From assembly GCA_007679095.1 (NCBI GenBank), contig VEFU01000008.1, positions 36,595 through 100,594 of the forward strand: a stretch of 64,000 bases of DNA, read 5' to 3'. The DNA comes from Paenibacillus bovis (GTDB taxonomy: Bacteria > Bacillota > Bacilli > Bacillales > Bacillaceae_C). Of this stretch, positions 9,791 through 18,987 are shown piece after piece; the first letter of the stretch is position 1; every line of letters begins with the position of its first letter. A program made the position numbers and the translations under genes. A model generated the notes under the pieces. The model was not told the DNA's origin, made no database searches, and saw only the letters and a list, made by a program, of their open reading frames with translations.

Positions 9791-10537
9791 ATGACTATTC
9801 TATTCTTCCTTTACGGACTCTTATTCGGTTCGTTTTATAATGTCGTTGGGCTAAGAGTCCCAAAGAAGCAATCGATTATCCGACCACGTTCTGCTTGTCC
9901 GAGTTGTGGTCGGACATTGTCATTTTTGGAACTTATGCCTGTTGTTGCTTATGTCATACAGTTAGGGAAATGTAAGCACTGTGGAAAACGAATTTCGCCA
10001 ATATATCCTATTATGGAACTTACAACCGGCCTCCTCTTCGCTTTAGCATACATAAAAATTGGTTGGAGTTTTGAGTTAGTGATTGCATTAACCCTTATCT
10101 CCTTACTTGTTATCATTACAGTTTCAGATCTAACATATATGTTGATACCAGATAAGGTATTACTTGTATTTACGGGGATATTTATCATAGAGCTTATCAT
10201 TGAACCGCTCTCTCCTTGGTGGGATTCACTGGCTGGAGCAGCTGTTGCATTTATTATGCTACTAGCAATAGCCATTATTTCAAAAGGTGGTATGGGTGGC
10301 GGTGATATTAAATTATTTACCGTTCTTGGACTAGTCCTAGGTGTAAAACTAGTATTCGTTTCATTTTTCTTTGCGAATTTAATCGGTGCGATTATTGGTA
10401 TTATTGGGATGGCGATTGGAAAAATTGAAAGAAAAAAACCTATCCCTTTTGGTCCATTTATCGCGATAGGTACTATCATTGCGTATTTTTTCCATAAAGA
10501 AATATTCACATGGTATCTTTCACTTGTGAATTTTTAA
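9791..10537 (+). CDS. pilD: Prepilin leader peptidase / N-methyltransferase (PilD/ComC family)
   Basis: This 248-residue integral membrane aspartyl peptidase (A24 family) removes the prepilin leader and methylates the new N-terminus. The N-terminal domain has two CxxC pairs (C36/C39 and C61/C64) typical of bifunctional PilD. The catalytic aspartates are D113 (VSDLTYMLIPD) and D172 in the GxGD motif (MGGGDIK). The remainder is seven or eight membrane helices. It starts two bases after the pilin stop without a strong Shine-Dalgarno, so coupling is likely. In B. subtilis the peptidase comC occupies this same spot between folC and spoIIB. Confidence 0.94.
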   Translation: MTILFFLYGLLFGSFYNVVGLRVPKKQSIIRPRSACPSCGRTLSFLELMPVVAYVIQLGKCKHCGKRISPIYPIMELTTGLLFALAYIKIGWSFELVIALTLISLLVIITVSDLTYMLIPDKVLLVFTGIFIIELIIEPLSPWWDSLAGAAVAFIMLLAIAIISKGGMGGGDIKLFTVLGLVLGVKLVFVSFFFANLIGAIIGIIGMAIGKIERKKPIPFGPFIAIGTIIAYFFHKEIFTWYLSLVNF

Positions 10538-10552
10538 GGGAGACGAAATAGA

Positions 10553-11521
10553 ATGGCAATATCACTCTTTAAAAGACAGCAAAAAACAATAAATTTTGTT
10601 TTTACAGATCAAGTCATTCGTTTTGTAGAACTAGCTATTGGTAGTAAATTTGAAATTGTACAAGCAGATGAACAAGCGCTTCCTAAAGGAATTATTAAAT
10701 CTGGAAAAATTCATGATTATCCTGCTTTACAGGAAGTGCTCTTTCAATGTGTAAAAAAATGGAAGATTAAAAATAAAAAGATTCGCTTCATCATCCCTGA
10801 TCCCCATATTATTATTCGCCAAATACAAGTACCTCTAGATGTAAAAGAAGATGAATTAAATAACTATTTATTTTTAGAAATGGGTACAACCATTCATTTA
10901 CCGTTTTCTGAGCCCACTTATGACTCGGTACTACTAGGGAAAACAGAAACGAAACAAAATGTTTTATTAGTAGCATCGCCAGAAGAAGTGGTCCAGTCTT
11001 ATCGAGAAATATTGGAGGATGTAAAATTACAGCCTATAGTTGCTGATATTGGACCATTATCGTTGTATCGTCTTTGTAAGTTAGGAGAGCTTATTCAAGA
11101 TGATGACCATGTCATGTTATTAAATTTAGATGAACAACTATTAACGCTTTCGATTTTTCATGATGATATTCCTATATTTATGCGTCCTATCGAATTACAA
11201 CAAGATGATGACTTCCAGATCATGATGAATCAGACTAGCGCTTTGGATGAATCATACATATTAGAGGATATTTATAGTGAAGTAGAAAAGGTTATGAGCT
11301 TTTATACGTATTCACTGCATCAAGGGAATGCAAGAGTTAATAAATATTTCATTTCAGGTGATCATCCTAATCTAGAAGAAATACAGAAGTATTTGGAAAA
11401 TCGTCTTCAAGTTCATATTGAAGTATTATTAGCCGAAATAAACAATAATTTTTCAGGACAAGAAGTTGCAGCCCGATATACGACAGCACTTGGTCTCGGA
11501 TTGAAAGAGGTGCCATTGTGA
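10553..11521 (+). CDS. pilM: Type IV pilus assembly protein PilM (actin-like ATPase fold)
   Basis: The 322-residue protein has the PilM pattern: an N-terminal actin-like segment (INFVFTDQVIRFVELAIG), the PDPHIIIRQIQVP region, and a C-terminal part with YISGDHPN-like residues. PilM sits on the cytoplasmic face and binds the N-terminal tail of PilN. The next gene begins with the matching MRIDINLLQRP tail, which supports the assignment. The TGA stop overlaps the pilN ATG. Sequence similarity to diderm PilM is moderate, but synteny makes the call strong. Confidence 0.88.
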   Translation: MAISLFKRQQKTINFVFTDQVIRFVELAIGSKFEIVQADEQALPKGIIKSGKIHDYPALQEVLFQCVKKWKIKNKKIRFIIPDPHIIIRQIQVPLDVKEDELNNYLFLEMGTTIHLPFSEPTYDSVLLGKTETKQNVLLVASPEEVVQSYREILEDVKLQPIVADIGPLSLYRLCKLGELIQDDDHVMLLNLDEQLLTLSIFHDDIPIFMRPIELQQDDDFQIMMNQTSALDESYILEDIYSEVEKVMSFYTYSLHQGNARVNKYFISGDHPNLEEIQKYLENRLQVHIEVLLAEINNNFSGQEVAARYTTALGLGLKEVPL

Positions 11522-12069
11522 TGCGTATTGACATCAACCTATTACAACGGCCAGAGAAAAAAGAAAGACATACGTACGCTTATGTAATGGTATTGATTTT
11601 AGTCGTTATTCTTGCCTTATTCCTATTTTATCTACAGCATGAGAAACAAACGAAGGAAAAATTAACAGAAGAATTGCAGCAAATTCGTCAAGAAATCGAA
11701 CAAATAGAGCAAAATGTTGCGACAGATGAATCACTTGCTTCCGTTGAAAAACTACAATCTGTTATCGACTTGATGGAAGAAGATAGTATGTCTGTTATTC
11801 CAATTCTTCACCATTTTACGAGAATATTGCCACAAGATGGATATATTCAATCCATAGATTATGTGAATGATGAGATCAACTTAGAGATAGAATTTACGAA
11901 TCAACGCCATGCAGCTTATTATTTAGCAGAGCTAAATCGCACAACTTGGGTAACTACTGCAACACTGCAAACAATAAATCAGGTAAGTGGCGCTGGTGCA
12001 GAAGATAAGGCGAACTATATAGCCTTTTACTTCATTAAACTCGATAATCAATTGGCAGGTAGGGAATAA
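11521..12069 (+). CDS. pilN: Type IV pilus alignment protein PilN
   Basis: The 182-residue protein starts with MRIDINLLQRPEKKE, the INLLP-like motif through which PilN docks in PilM. One membrane helix follows (about residues 20-40), then a coiled coil and a small extracytoplasmic ferredoxin-like domain. The ATG at 11521 overlaps the pilM stop (TGATG); a GTG three bases earlier is less likely. It should pair with PilO encoded next. Confidence 0.88.
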   Translation: MRIDINLLQRPEKKERHTYAYVMVLILVVILALFLFYLQHEKQTKEKLTEELQQIRQEIEQIEQNVATDESLASVEKLQSVIDLMEEDSMSVIPILHHFTRILPQDGYIQSIDYVNDEINLEIEFTNQRHAAYYLAELNRTTWVTTATLQTINQVSGAGAEDKANYIAFYFIKLDNQLAGRE

Positions 12070-12071
12070 CG

Positions 12072-12698
12072 ATGGAAAAAATCATCTCAAAAAAGACCTT
12101 ACTCATTAGTGGCATTCTCATCATAGCTTTCGTTTTATTTACGTATCTTTATTTTCAAGTGTATAAGCCAATTAATCTTGATGTGACAATGTTAGAAAAT
12201 GAAATACAAATGGAACAAAAACGATTAAATTTATTAGAGAAAAAGCAAAATGAAACGAACGAACCAAATAGAGCTACAACCTACTTACAGCAGAAAATAC
12301 CTGTATTACCATTACAAGAGCAACTGATTCTCCAATTAGAGATGGCAGCAATGACTTCTAATATAAATATTTCAGGAATGAGTTTTACAGATGGGGAAAC
12401 AACACAAGAATTGGAAGGAACTCCAGTTGAGCTACCAGATGGAATCGAATTATTAACAGCAACCTTATCCATAGATGCCCAATCCTATGCTGCAGTTGAA
12501 AAATTTATCATGGAATTGGAAGCATTACAAAGAATTATAAAAATCGACCATTTGTCCATCAAATCAGAAGCTGAATCGAATATTATGATGGATTTAAGTG
12601 TATCTGCGTATTATTTACCAACATTATTTGACTTGCAAGATGAAGTACCATCTATTGAAATACCTACACCTGCAAGTAAAACTGATCCATTTAAGTAA
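12072..12698 (+). CDS. pilO: Type IV pilus alignment protein PilO-like
   Basis: The 208-residue protein has one membrane helix (about 9-29), a coiled coil (about 40-65), and a C-terminal domain with the pattern expected for PilO (VEKFIMELEALQRIIKIDHLSI). It begins two bases after pilN and is the last gene before a strong terminator. No pilP or pilQ follows, as expected for a cell without an outer membrane. Assignment rests on fold-like features and position more than on strong sequence motifs. Confidence 0.82.
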   Translation: MEKIISKKTLLISGILIIAFVLFTYLYFQVYKPINLDVTMLENEIQMEQKRLNLLEKKQNETNEPNRATTYLQQKIPVLPLQEQLILQLEMAAMTSNINISGMSFTDGETTQELEGTPVELPDGIELLTATLSIDAQSYAAVEKFIMELEALQRIIKIDHLSIKSEAESNIMMDLSVSAYYLPTLFDLQDEVPSIEIPTPASKTDPFK

Positions 12699-12738
12699 TA
12701 TGATTTACCTGTTGAAAAAATTGACGAAATCATTTTAT

Positions 12739-12771
12739 GACAAGACGACAAAAGTCTTGTCTTTTTTTTTT
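12739..12771 (+). terminator. Terminator of the pilus operon
   Basis: A perfect 8 bp stem GACAAGAC / GTCTTGTC is followed by ten T residues, ending the pilB-pilO unit before spoIIB. Confidence 0.92.
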
Positions 12772-12818
12772 GCTTGTATGATAGCATGTAAGCAATTGCA
12801 AGGGCGGGAGGTAGAAGA

Positions 12819-13838
12819 ATGGAAGATGGAAAGGAGAAGCAAACATCACAAATTAAAATTAAATTGAATGGAGTTGAAAAGCCATTTTCCGAAGAAACCC
12901 GGATACATGATTGGCGAACAACTGTAAGAGACGAGACAGCAGCAACTTCAGAAGATACTGCAGATGAAGAAGAATTTGAGTGGATATTGCCGGAAATCGA
13001 AACGAAAGAAATACCAGAGTATAAAATTGTTAATGCTACGGTCCCATCTCCAAGAAACAATATAGGAAAAAAATGGAGACGGCAAATGTATCCTGATATT
13101 TCGAAGCTAGTATTTTCAATTATACTCGCTATTGTAGTCGGACTTATATTAGGTACTTTATTTTTAAAAATGATGGCATCTGAAGATGATATTGTGGCGA
13201 TAAATGAAGTTGAAAATCCAGGGTCTGTAAATAAGGATGATGAAAAAAAAGGTGGAACTACGGCTGGTCCAGTTGAAATAACGATTCCAGCTTTAACCAT
13301 TGGAGTTCTTCAAGGTGGACAATTTTCGACGAAAGAAGCTGCCGATGCAGCTGCTAATTCTTTTCGCAAAGAAGATTTAGCTACAACGATCATAGAAATG
13401 GACGGGAAACATTATGTATTTATTGGTGTAGCAGGTGATTTGGCTACAGCAAAATCTTGGGAGAGCCAATTAAAGGATAATGGTATAGAAGTATGGGCTA
13501 AAGAGTTAACCATTCCGGCGAAGGATATTACGTTTGCTTCTCAAACAAAAGGAGAGCAATTTGTTACAGAAGCAAGTACTTTTAAAAAGCTAGCAAATGA
13601 ATCTGTTACTGCGACTATTTCAGGGAAGACTAATGCTGCCAACATGAAAGAAATAAGTGGCAGTATTGAAATGAAAGAGGATATATTCGAAAGTGAAGTT
13701 GCTAATAGTATCCATTCAAAACTAGTATATGCACTGCAGGGATTAACTGAATTTTCAAGTTCTGATTCACAAAAAAATCTAATTAATGCCCAACAAGGAT
13801 TATTAGATTATATGAATTTATTTTATAAGGGTGAGTGA
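12819..13838 (+). CDS. spoIIB: Stage II sporulation protein B (SPOR-domain protein)
   Basis: SpoIIB helps septal peptidoglycan remodelling at the start of engulfment. The 339-residue protein has an acidic cytoplasmic N-terminus, a single membrane helix at about residues 97-116, and an extracytoplasmic SPOR domain at about 152-225 (IGVLQGGQFSTKEAADAAA, then HYVFIGVAGDLATAKSW). The C-terminal third is less conserved. Start: ATG six bases after a GGGAGGT ribosome binding site. The location between the prepilin peptidase region and maf is the B. subtilis arrangement. The SPOR fold alone would not prove the name; synteny does. Confidence 0.88.
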   Translation: MEDGKEKQTSQIKIKLNGVEKPFSEETRIHDWRTTVRDETAATSEDTADEEEFEWILPEIETKEIPEYKIVNATVPSPRNNIGKKWRRQMYPDISKLVFSIILAIVVGLILGTLFLKMMASEDDIVAINEVENPGSVNKDDEKKGGTTAGPVEITIPALTIGVLQGGQFSTKEAADAAANSFRKEDLATTIIEMDGKHYVFIGVAGDLATAKSWESQLKDNGIEVWAKELTIPAKDITFASQTKGEQFVTEASTFKKLANESVTATISGKTNAANMKEISGSIEMKEDIFESEVANSIHSKLVYALQGLTEFSSSDSQKNLINAQQGLLDYMNLFYKGE

Positions 13839-13875
13839 CTAGCTACGTCTAGTCCCACCCTATTTACTATTTTTG
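13827..13875 (+). terminator. Probable terminator of spoIIB
   Basis: The arms AGGGTG...TGACTAG and CTAGTC...CACCCT form a stem with small mismatches, overlapping the spoIIB stop codon. The following T tract is broken, so termination may be partial. Confidence 0.55.
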
Positions 13876-13940
13876 TCTACTTTGGTAGTATAATGGTATG
13901 TATCTCCAATATCATCATGTCGAAAGGATGGCTATCAAAT

Positions 13941-14504
13941 ATGCCTCAGCTAATTCTAGCTTCGAATTCCCCACGTAGGAGAGAGTTACTTCAAAAGTTA
14001 AATATTCCATTTAAAGCGCTTTCACCAAATGTTGATGAATCGATTTCTACTTATGTATCACCAGAGGATATTGTGATGACTCTAGCATTGCGAAAAGCAA
14101 ATATAGTAAAGGACTTAGAAGAAAATGCAGTTGTAGTTGGTTGTGACACAGTTGTAGTTTATAATGATCAAATACTTGGAAAACCGAAAGATGAAAGTGA
14201 AGCTCGCGACATGTTAAAACAGCTGTCAGGTCGAACACATTCTGTTTATACAGGGGTAGCAGTCATTCATGATGCAAAACATGAATTGTTTTTTGAAAAA
14301 ACAGATGTGGAGTTCTGGCTATTATCAGATGAAGAAATAGAGCAATATATCGAAAGTGGAGAATCTTTTGATAAAGCTGGTGCCTACGGAATTCAAGGAT
14401 TAGGAGCATTATTAGTTAAATCTATTAGAGGGGATTATTACTCTGTTGTTGGCCTACCTATTGCCCGCTTGTCCCGCGTCTTAAGAGAGAAATTTAACTT
14501 ATAA
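13941..14504 (+). CDS. maf: Maf family nucleotide pyrophosphatase (septum formation inhibitor)
   Basis: The 187-residue protein begins MPQLILASNSPRRRELL, the Maf signature SxSPRR. It also has GCDTVVVYND, LSGRTHSVYTG and FDKAGAYGIQG, all conserved in the family. Maf proteins hydrolyse non-canonical or pyrimidine nucleoside triphosphates to monophosphates; overproduction in B. subtilis affects septation. Start choice: longer starts back to 13893 add a non-conserved tail, whereas the ATG at 13941 follows AAAGGA by about 12 bases and matches the family. A TATAAT at 13889-13894 may be part of its promoter. Confidence 0.95.
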   Translation: MPQLILASNSPRRRELLQKLNIPFKALSPNVDESISTYVSPEDIVMTLALRKANIVKDLEENAVVVGCDTVVVYNDQILGKPKDESEARDMLKQLSGRTHSVYTGVAVIHDAKHELFFEKTDVEFWLLSDEEIEQYIESGESFDKAGAYGIQGLGALLVKSIRGDYYSVVGLPIARLSRVLREKFNL

Positions 14505-14526
14505 TATTATAGGAGGAGAAGGAAGG

Positions 14527-15078
14527 TTGAATAATAAATCTTCACTCATGATTCGAGATTTTCCAATCGATGAACGTCCAAGAGAACGATTAATTCAAAA
14601 AGGGCCAGAAAGTTTGTCGAATCAAGAATTACTCGCAATTATATTAAGAACAGGGACGAAATCAGAATCTGTTATTCAATTAGCCAATCGTCTTTTAACT
14701 CAATTTGACGGCCTACATTGGCTAAAAGATGCAGCTTTAGAAGAAATAATGGAAATTAAGGGAATTGGAACAGCAAAAGCAGTGCAAATTGCGGCTGCTG
14801 TGGAATTAGGAAGAAGAATAAGTAACATAACGTTTAACGATCGTTATGTAATTCGAAGTCCGGAAGATGGTGCGAATTATGTGATGAATGATATGCGTTT
14901 TTTAAAGCAGGAACATTTTGTATGCGCTTACTTAAATACAAAAAACCAAGTAATTCACCGTCAAACTATCTTTATTGGTAGTTTAAATGCCTCCATCGTA
15001 CATCCTCGTGAGATTTTCAAAGAAGCATTTCGACGTTCAGCAGCGTCTATCATTTGTTTCCATAATCACCCATCCGGC
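14527..15078 (+). CDS. radC: radC, 5' exon (codons 1-184), interrupted by a group II intron
   Basis: This is the first 184 codons of a RadC/YsfA-type JAMM protein. It includes the N-terminal helix-hairpin-helix region (IKGIGTAKAVQIAAAVELGRR) and the MPN core up to CFHNHPSG. The frame continues in the 3' exon at 17613, and together they give 230 residues, the usual RadC length. The intron falls exactly between codons 184 and 185. Without splicing, translation runs six residues into the intron (VRLQGA) and stops. The start is TTG after AGGAGGAGAAGG. RadC was once linked to DNA repair; its true role is unsettled. Confidence 0.93.
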
Positions 15079-15649
15079 GTGCGCCTGCAAGGTGCGTAAT
15101 TTTAGCGATTTCTATAGAAATCTAGAACTCCTTACATTGTTCTATGGTCAGCATCTTACCATGAGGGGAAACCCATAGAGGGAACAGAGCATGATGTAAA
15201 AAGGAGAAAAGACAGGCAAGCTATCTACGCCTGAGTCAGTTCTTCAGACCAAGTGATGTATGGTAAAAGCTATACTGCTTGAATCCTAGACGAATGAGCG
15301 ATGGGTGCGCCGTTGTCTACGATAGCTAACAGGCAATGAGGACAAAATGGGAGACATATCCTCGGAGTGTCTGCTGGGTATCGCCTGAGCCCTGTCCATA
15401 GTAAGGTTTGTCCTTCAATCCTCAACTAGAGGAAACCGTCGAAAGGGATACCTAACCATCACGTATCTAAAATTATGTCATAATGCAGGGATTACCTAAG
15501 TGCAAGTGCCTCAGGCTATTAGACAAAGGTCTATGAAAATTGCATATGGTAACGGAGTCTCCATAGTACCCAACGTTTGCTTGTAATGAGTTTAGCAGGG
15601 GGAAGGGAGACAGGTTGATGTTAACGTTAACTAGAAAGGAGTCATGAAT

Positions 15650-17533
15650 ATGGCAACCAATCCATTTCGACAGTTAGACGTTATAAGGAAAGCTTCTCAA
15701 AAAGGAAATATCATTACGGATTGTTACCGTCTTATGTATAACAAAGAGTTGTGGATTAAAGCATACGCTAAACTATATCTGAATGCAGGGAATCTAACAA
15801 AGGGATCATCTAATGAAACAATAGATGGTTTCAGTTTACAAAAAATAGACGACATCATAGAGCAATTAAGAGCTGGAACATTCCGTTTTGCAACCGTAAG
15901 AAGGGCTTATATTCCTAAGTCAAATGGTAAAAAGAGACCGCTTGGAGTTCCTAATTTCAAAGATAAGATAGTACAGGAAGTTATGAGAATGATATTAGAG
16001 AATGTTTATGAGCCAAGATTCTCTGAAAACTCACATGGTTTTAGAGAAGGAAGAAGCTGTCATACGGCACTTTCTCAAATTAAAAACACATGGAAAGGAC
16101 TCACATGGTGCATTGAAGGAGATATTAAAAGCTTCTTTGATCATATTGACCATACTGTACTATTAAAACTTATCTCGAAGAAAATAAATGACCGTCGTTT
16201 CCTGCTATTAATTCATAATGCACTAACGAGTGGTGTAATGGAAAATTGGAAATACCATAAAACCTACAGTGGTACACCACAAGGAGGAATCATTTCTCCT
16301 ATCTTAGCAAATATCTATCTTCATGAGTTTGACCTCTTTATGGAAAAACAAATGAAAGCATTTGATAAAGGTCAGGTTAGAGCTAGAAATAAGGATTATA
16401 TCAAGATTCGGTCAAAGATCAGCACCCTATCACGGAAGATTAAAAGACTTGATGAAAGAAATGGACATAGTGATTGGCAAGGTAGGAAGGAGCTAGTCCT
16501 CAATATTCAGGAACTTAAAGTAAAACAAATACAAGTTACTTCTATTGACCCTATGGATAAAAATTATCAAAGAATGAAATATGTCCGCTATGCCGATGAT
16601 TTTGTGATTGGAATTGCTGGCTCGAGACAGAGTGCCATGAAAATGAAGGAAACGATTAAATGTTTTCTTAAAAAGGAACTTCAGCTTGAACTAAGTGACG
16701 AAAAGACACTTGTTACCCATCTAGAAAATCCTATTCCCTTTCTTGGGTATCAATTTCACAGATGGAACGAGGTTAAGGTTAAACGAGTCACATATAAAAA
16801 CCAAAAACATCCATTGAAAAAAAGAACTCTATCAGGTGCGATTAAGTTAGAAATTCCAGAAAAGAAAATAAAAGAATGTACAATAAAAAATGGATATGGA
16901 AATTTAGACGACTTTAAAATTACACATAGGGCGAAGTTAATTAACAATTCGGAACTAGAAATCCTACACACCTACAATGCCGAGTTGCGAGGAATTGCAA
17001 ACTACTATAAGTTAGCTAATAATTATCATCATTTGGATAGGCTCTTTTACTTGGCTGAAAGTAGTTTCATAAAAACAATCGCTAATAAACGAAGAAGCAC
17101 CTCTATGAAAGTAGCCACCAGTATGAGAACTCATAAACAAGGGGTACTATGCTTGGTTAGGAAAGATACTAAAGGTAATGAAAAACTTCATCAATTCGTG
17201 AAACTAAAAGATTTACCGAAGCACAAAGGTGCAATAAAAATAGACTCCCCTAATACAGATGTATTAGTTAATACATTGAAATATTCTGGGAGAACTGAAT
17301 TAGAAAAACGATTATTAGCAAATAAATGTGAAGCGTGTGGTACAACAGAAGGTCAAATGGAAGTTCATCATGTCCGTAAATTAAAAGACTTGAAGAACAA
17401 AAAACACCTAACATATTTGGACAAGAAAATGATTGAACGGAATAGAAAAACACTCGTTCTTTGTTACAGGTGCCATCATGACCACCATGAGAAGCAAATT
17501 CCGATTAATCAACTGGCGAGCCGTATACGCTGA
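15650..17533 (+). CDS. Group II intron-encoded reverse transcriptase / maturase with HNH endonuclease
   Basis: This is a 627-residue LtrA-type protein. The RT domain has [28 protein letters not shown], the [16 protein letters not shown] block, and the catalytic YADD at 314-317. The maturase (X) domain follows around [13 protein letters not shown]. The C-terminal HNH endonuclease has CxxC at C560/C563, a VHH motif and a [10 protein letters not shown] end. It should help the intron fold and splice, nick the target DNA and prime reverse transcription. Start choice: ATG 15650 is eight bases after AAAGGAG, better than ATG 15644 at two bases. The last five codons lie inside the RNA sequence of domain V, which is unusual. 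It is intact, with no frameshift. Confidence 0.96.
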   Translation: MATNPFRQLDVIRKASQKGNIITDCYRLMYNKELWIKAYAKLYLNAGNLTKGSSNETIDGFSLQKIDDIIEQLRAGTFRFATVRRAYIPKSNGKKRPLGVPNFKDKIVQEVMRMILENVYEPRFSENSHGFREGRSCHTALSQIKNTWKGLTWCIEGDIKSFFDHIDHTVLLKLISKKINDRRFLLLIHNALTSGVMENWKYHKTYSGTPQGGIISPILANIYLHEFDLFMEKQMKAFDKGQVRARNKDYIKIRSKISTLSRKIKRLDERNGHSDWQGRKELVLNIQELKVKQIQVTSIDPMDKNYQRMKYVRYADDFVIGIAGSRQSAMKMKETIKCFLKKELQLELSDEKTLVTHLENPIPFLGYQFHRWNEVKVKRVTYKNQKHPLKKRTLSGAIKLEIPEKKIKECTIKNGYGNLDDFKITHRAKLINNSELEILHTYNAELRGIANYYKLANNYHHLDRLFYLAESSFIKTIANKRRSTSMKVATSMRTHKQGVLCLVRKDTKGNEKLHQFVKLKDLPKHKGAIKIDSPNTDVLVNTLKYSGRTELEKRLLANKCEACGTTEGQMEVHHVRKLKDLKNKKHLTYLDKKMIERNRKTLVLCYRCHHDHHEKQIPINQLASRIR

Positions 17534-17551
17534 AAGGTGTACGTACGGTTC
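17518..17551 (+). other. Group II intron domain V (catalytic hairpin)
   Basis: The 34-nt element starts GAGCCGTATACGC and ends GTACGTACGGTTC, with a GAAA tetraloop at the apex. It pairs as the highly conserved catalytic hairpin with its AGC-type triad at the base. It overlaps the 3' end of the maturase gene. Confidence 0.93.
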
Positions 17552-17612
17552 TGAGGGGGGAGCTGTGAAACCTACTTTGGAAACAAAGCAAGGCGCATGG
17601 TTCCTACCCTAC

Positions 17613-17753
17613 GACCCCGAGCCTTCAAGAGAAGATATAGAAGTAACAAAAAGATTAGTGGAATGTGGAAAAATAGTTGGGATAGAAGTGCTTGATCATT
17701 TAATTATTGGTGATAAAAAATATATAAGTCTTAAGGAAAAAGGTTATTGCTGA
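17613..17753 (+). CDS. radC: radC, 3' exon (codons 185-230)
   Basis: The exon encodes [15 protein letters not shown] and the rest of the RadC C-terminus, ending in KGYC. It supplies the Ser and Asp of the JAMM motif H-x-H-x7-S-x2-D, whose two histidines lie in the 5' exon. It has no ribosome binding site of its own and needs intron removal to be translated in RadC. mreB follows after about 180 bp. Confidence 0.93.
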   Translation, partial: DPEPSREDIEVTKRLVECGKIVGIEVLDHLIIGDKKYISLKEKGYC

Positions 17754-17930
17754 TACTATGATTTTAAAAAAGATTAGGATATAATTATATTTATGAATTT
17801 TTACTGAAGTTGTATTCGGTAAATAGGGACAAGCTGATGATTTCTAATGACAGTATTAGTTAATAGTAAATAGAGGCCTTACATTATAATGTCCGGCTGT
17901 TGGCATAAATGAGAGAGGGAGATACATACC

Positions 17931-18950
17931 ATGTTTGGATTTGGATCAAAGGACTTAGGTATTGATTTAGGTACAGCAAATACACTTGTTTTTGTGAAAG
18001 GGAAGGGAATTGTGTTACGTGAGCCTTCCGTAGTTGCTTTACAAACTGATACAAAAAAAATAGTTGCTGTTGGTAATGATGCGAAAAATATGATTGGACG
18101 TACACCAGGTAATATTGTAGCATTGCGACCAATGAAAGATGGTGTAATCGCTGATTACGAGACAACTGCATCTATGATGAAATACTATATTAAGCATGCT
18201 CTAAAAGGTAAAGGGCTTGGAGGGAAGCCTTATGTCATGGTGTGTGTACCATCAGGCATAACAGCAGTGGAACAAAGGGCGGTGCTTGATGCAACACGTG
18301 AAGCGGGTGCACGTGAGGCATTTCCAATTGAAGAACCATTTGCAGCAGCGATTGGAGCAAACCTACCTGTATGGGAACCTACAGGAAGTATGGTTGTCGA
18401 TATTGGTGGTGGTACAACAGAAGTTGCTGTTATATCATTAGGTGGAATTGTAACGAGTATGTCTATTCGTACTGCAGGTGATAATATGGACGAATCTATT
18501 ATTGCCTACATTAGAAAAACGTATAATCTATTAATTGGAGATCGTACTGCAGAGTCGATTAAAATGGAAATTGGTTCTGCTAGTGATACAGAGGGTATTG
18601 GCCCAATGGAAATTCGTGGACGTGATTTATTAACAGGCCTACCAAAAACAATCGAAATCACTGCAGCAGAGATTTCTGGTGCACTACATGACACCGTGTA
18701 TGCCATTATCGATGCAGTGAAAAACACATTAGAAAGAACGCCACCTGAATTATCAGCTGATATTATGGATCGTGGGATTGTGTTAACAGGAGGCGGTGCT
18801 CTGCTTCACAATATGGATAAAGTATTAAGCCAAGAAACGGATATGCCAGTCTTAATTGCAGACGAGCCACTAGATTGTGTTGCTATTGGAACTGGTAAAG
18901 CACTTGACCATATTCATCTATTTAAAAATAAAGTTAAAGATTCTCGATAA
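17931..18950 (+). CDS. mreB: Rod shape-determining protein MreB
   Basis: This is a bacterial actin of 339 residues that forms membrane-bound filaments guiding lateral wall synthesis. The phosphate-1 motif [17 protein letters not shown], the phosphate-2 segment [15 protein letters not shown], and the adenosine-binding [11 protein letters not shown] are all present. The amphipathic N-terminus MFGFG is typical of Gram-positive MreB. It has a strong AGAGAGGGAG ribosome binding site. A TATAAT at 17885-17890 may belong to its promoter, which would sit after the interrupted radC. mreC and mreD follow after an intergenic hairpin. Confidence 0.97.
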   Translation: MFGFGSKDLGIDLGTANTLVFVKGKGIVLREPSVVALQTDTKKIVAVGNDAKNMIGRTPGNIVALRPMKDGVIADYETTASMMKYYIKHALKGKGLGGKPYVMVCVPSGITAVEQRAVLDATREAGAREAFPIEEPFAAAIGANLPVWEPTGSMVVDIGGGTTEVAVISLGGIVTSMSIRTAGDNMDESIIAYIRKTYNLLIGDRTAESIKMEIGSASDTEGIGPMEIRGRDLLTGLPKTIEITAAEISGALHDTVYAIIDAVKNTLERTPPELSADIMDRGIVLTGGGALLHNMDKVLSQETDMPVLIADEPLDCVAIGTGKALDHIHLFKNKVKDSR

Positions 18951-18987
18951 AGTCATGCGCCGGTATCATACTGGCGCTTGCACTTTT
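18951..18987 (+). terminator. Hairpin between mreB and mreC (possible partial terminator)
   Basis: GCGCCGGTA and TACTGGCGC can form a 9 bp stem with a three-base loop, followed by CACTTTTT. It could reduce read-through from mreB into mreCD. Confidence 0.6.

Larger units (their letters stand above)
15079..17612 (+). mobile_element. Group II intron in radC (2,534 bp), apparently complete
   Basis: The 5' end is GTGCG at 15079 and the 3' end is AC at 17611-17612. Removing 15079-17612 restores the radC frame. Domain V is at 17518-17551. A short domain VI follows with AGGGGGGA pairing TCCT/CCCT and a bulged A at 17606, the seventh base from the 3' end, suited to be the branch point. EBS1 (15373-15379, GCTGGGT) can pair with IBS1 (15072-15078, ATCCGGC), and EBS2 (15303-15307, GGGTG) with IBS2 (15067-15071, CACCC). 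About 570 nt of structured RNA (domains I-III) precede the encoded protein. All parts needed for splicing are visible, so I treat it as functional and possibly mobile. Confidence 0.95.

Noticed and set aside
9949..10509. 186-codon minus-strand ORF opposite the prepilin peptidase gene
   Set aside because: It is the reverse shadow of a hydrophobic gene whose own motifs (CxxC, GxGD) are clear; no ribosome binding site.
12598..12867. 89-codon plus-strand ORF spanning the pilO end and spoIIB start
   Set aside because: It runs through the terminator in a different frame and has no ribosome binding site.
12611..13300. 229-codon minus-strand ORF antisense to pilO/spoIIB
   Set aside because: It covers the pilus terminator and the conserved spoIIB frame, is rich in Ser/Ile as expected of an antisense shadow, and has no ribosome binding site.
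14527..15099. radC as a truncated pseudogene
   Set aside because: The frame and residues resume exactly at 17613 after removal of a complete group II intron, so it is an interrupted gene, not a decayed one.
17433..17753. 106-codon ORF joining the intron end to radC exon 2
   Set aside because: The frame is open through domains V-VI by chance; only its last 46 codons are radC, which is read after splicing.
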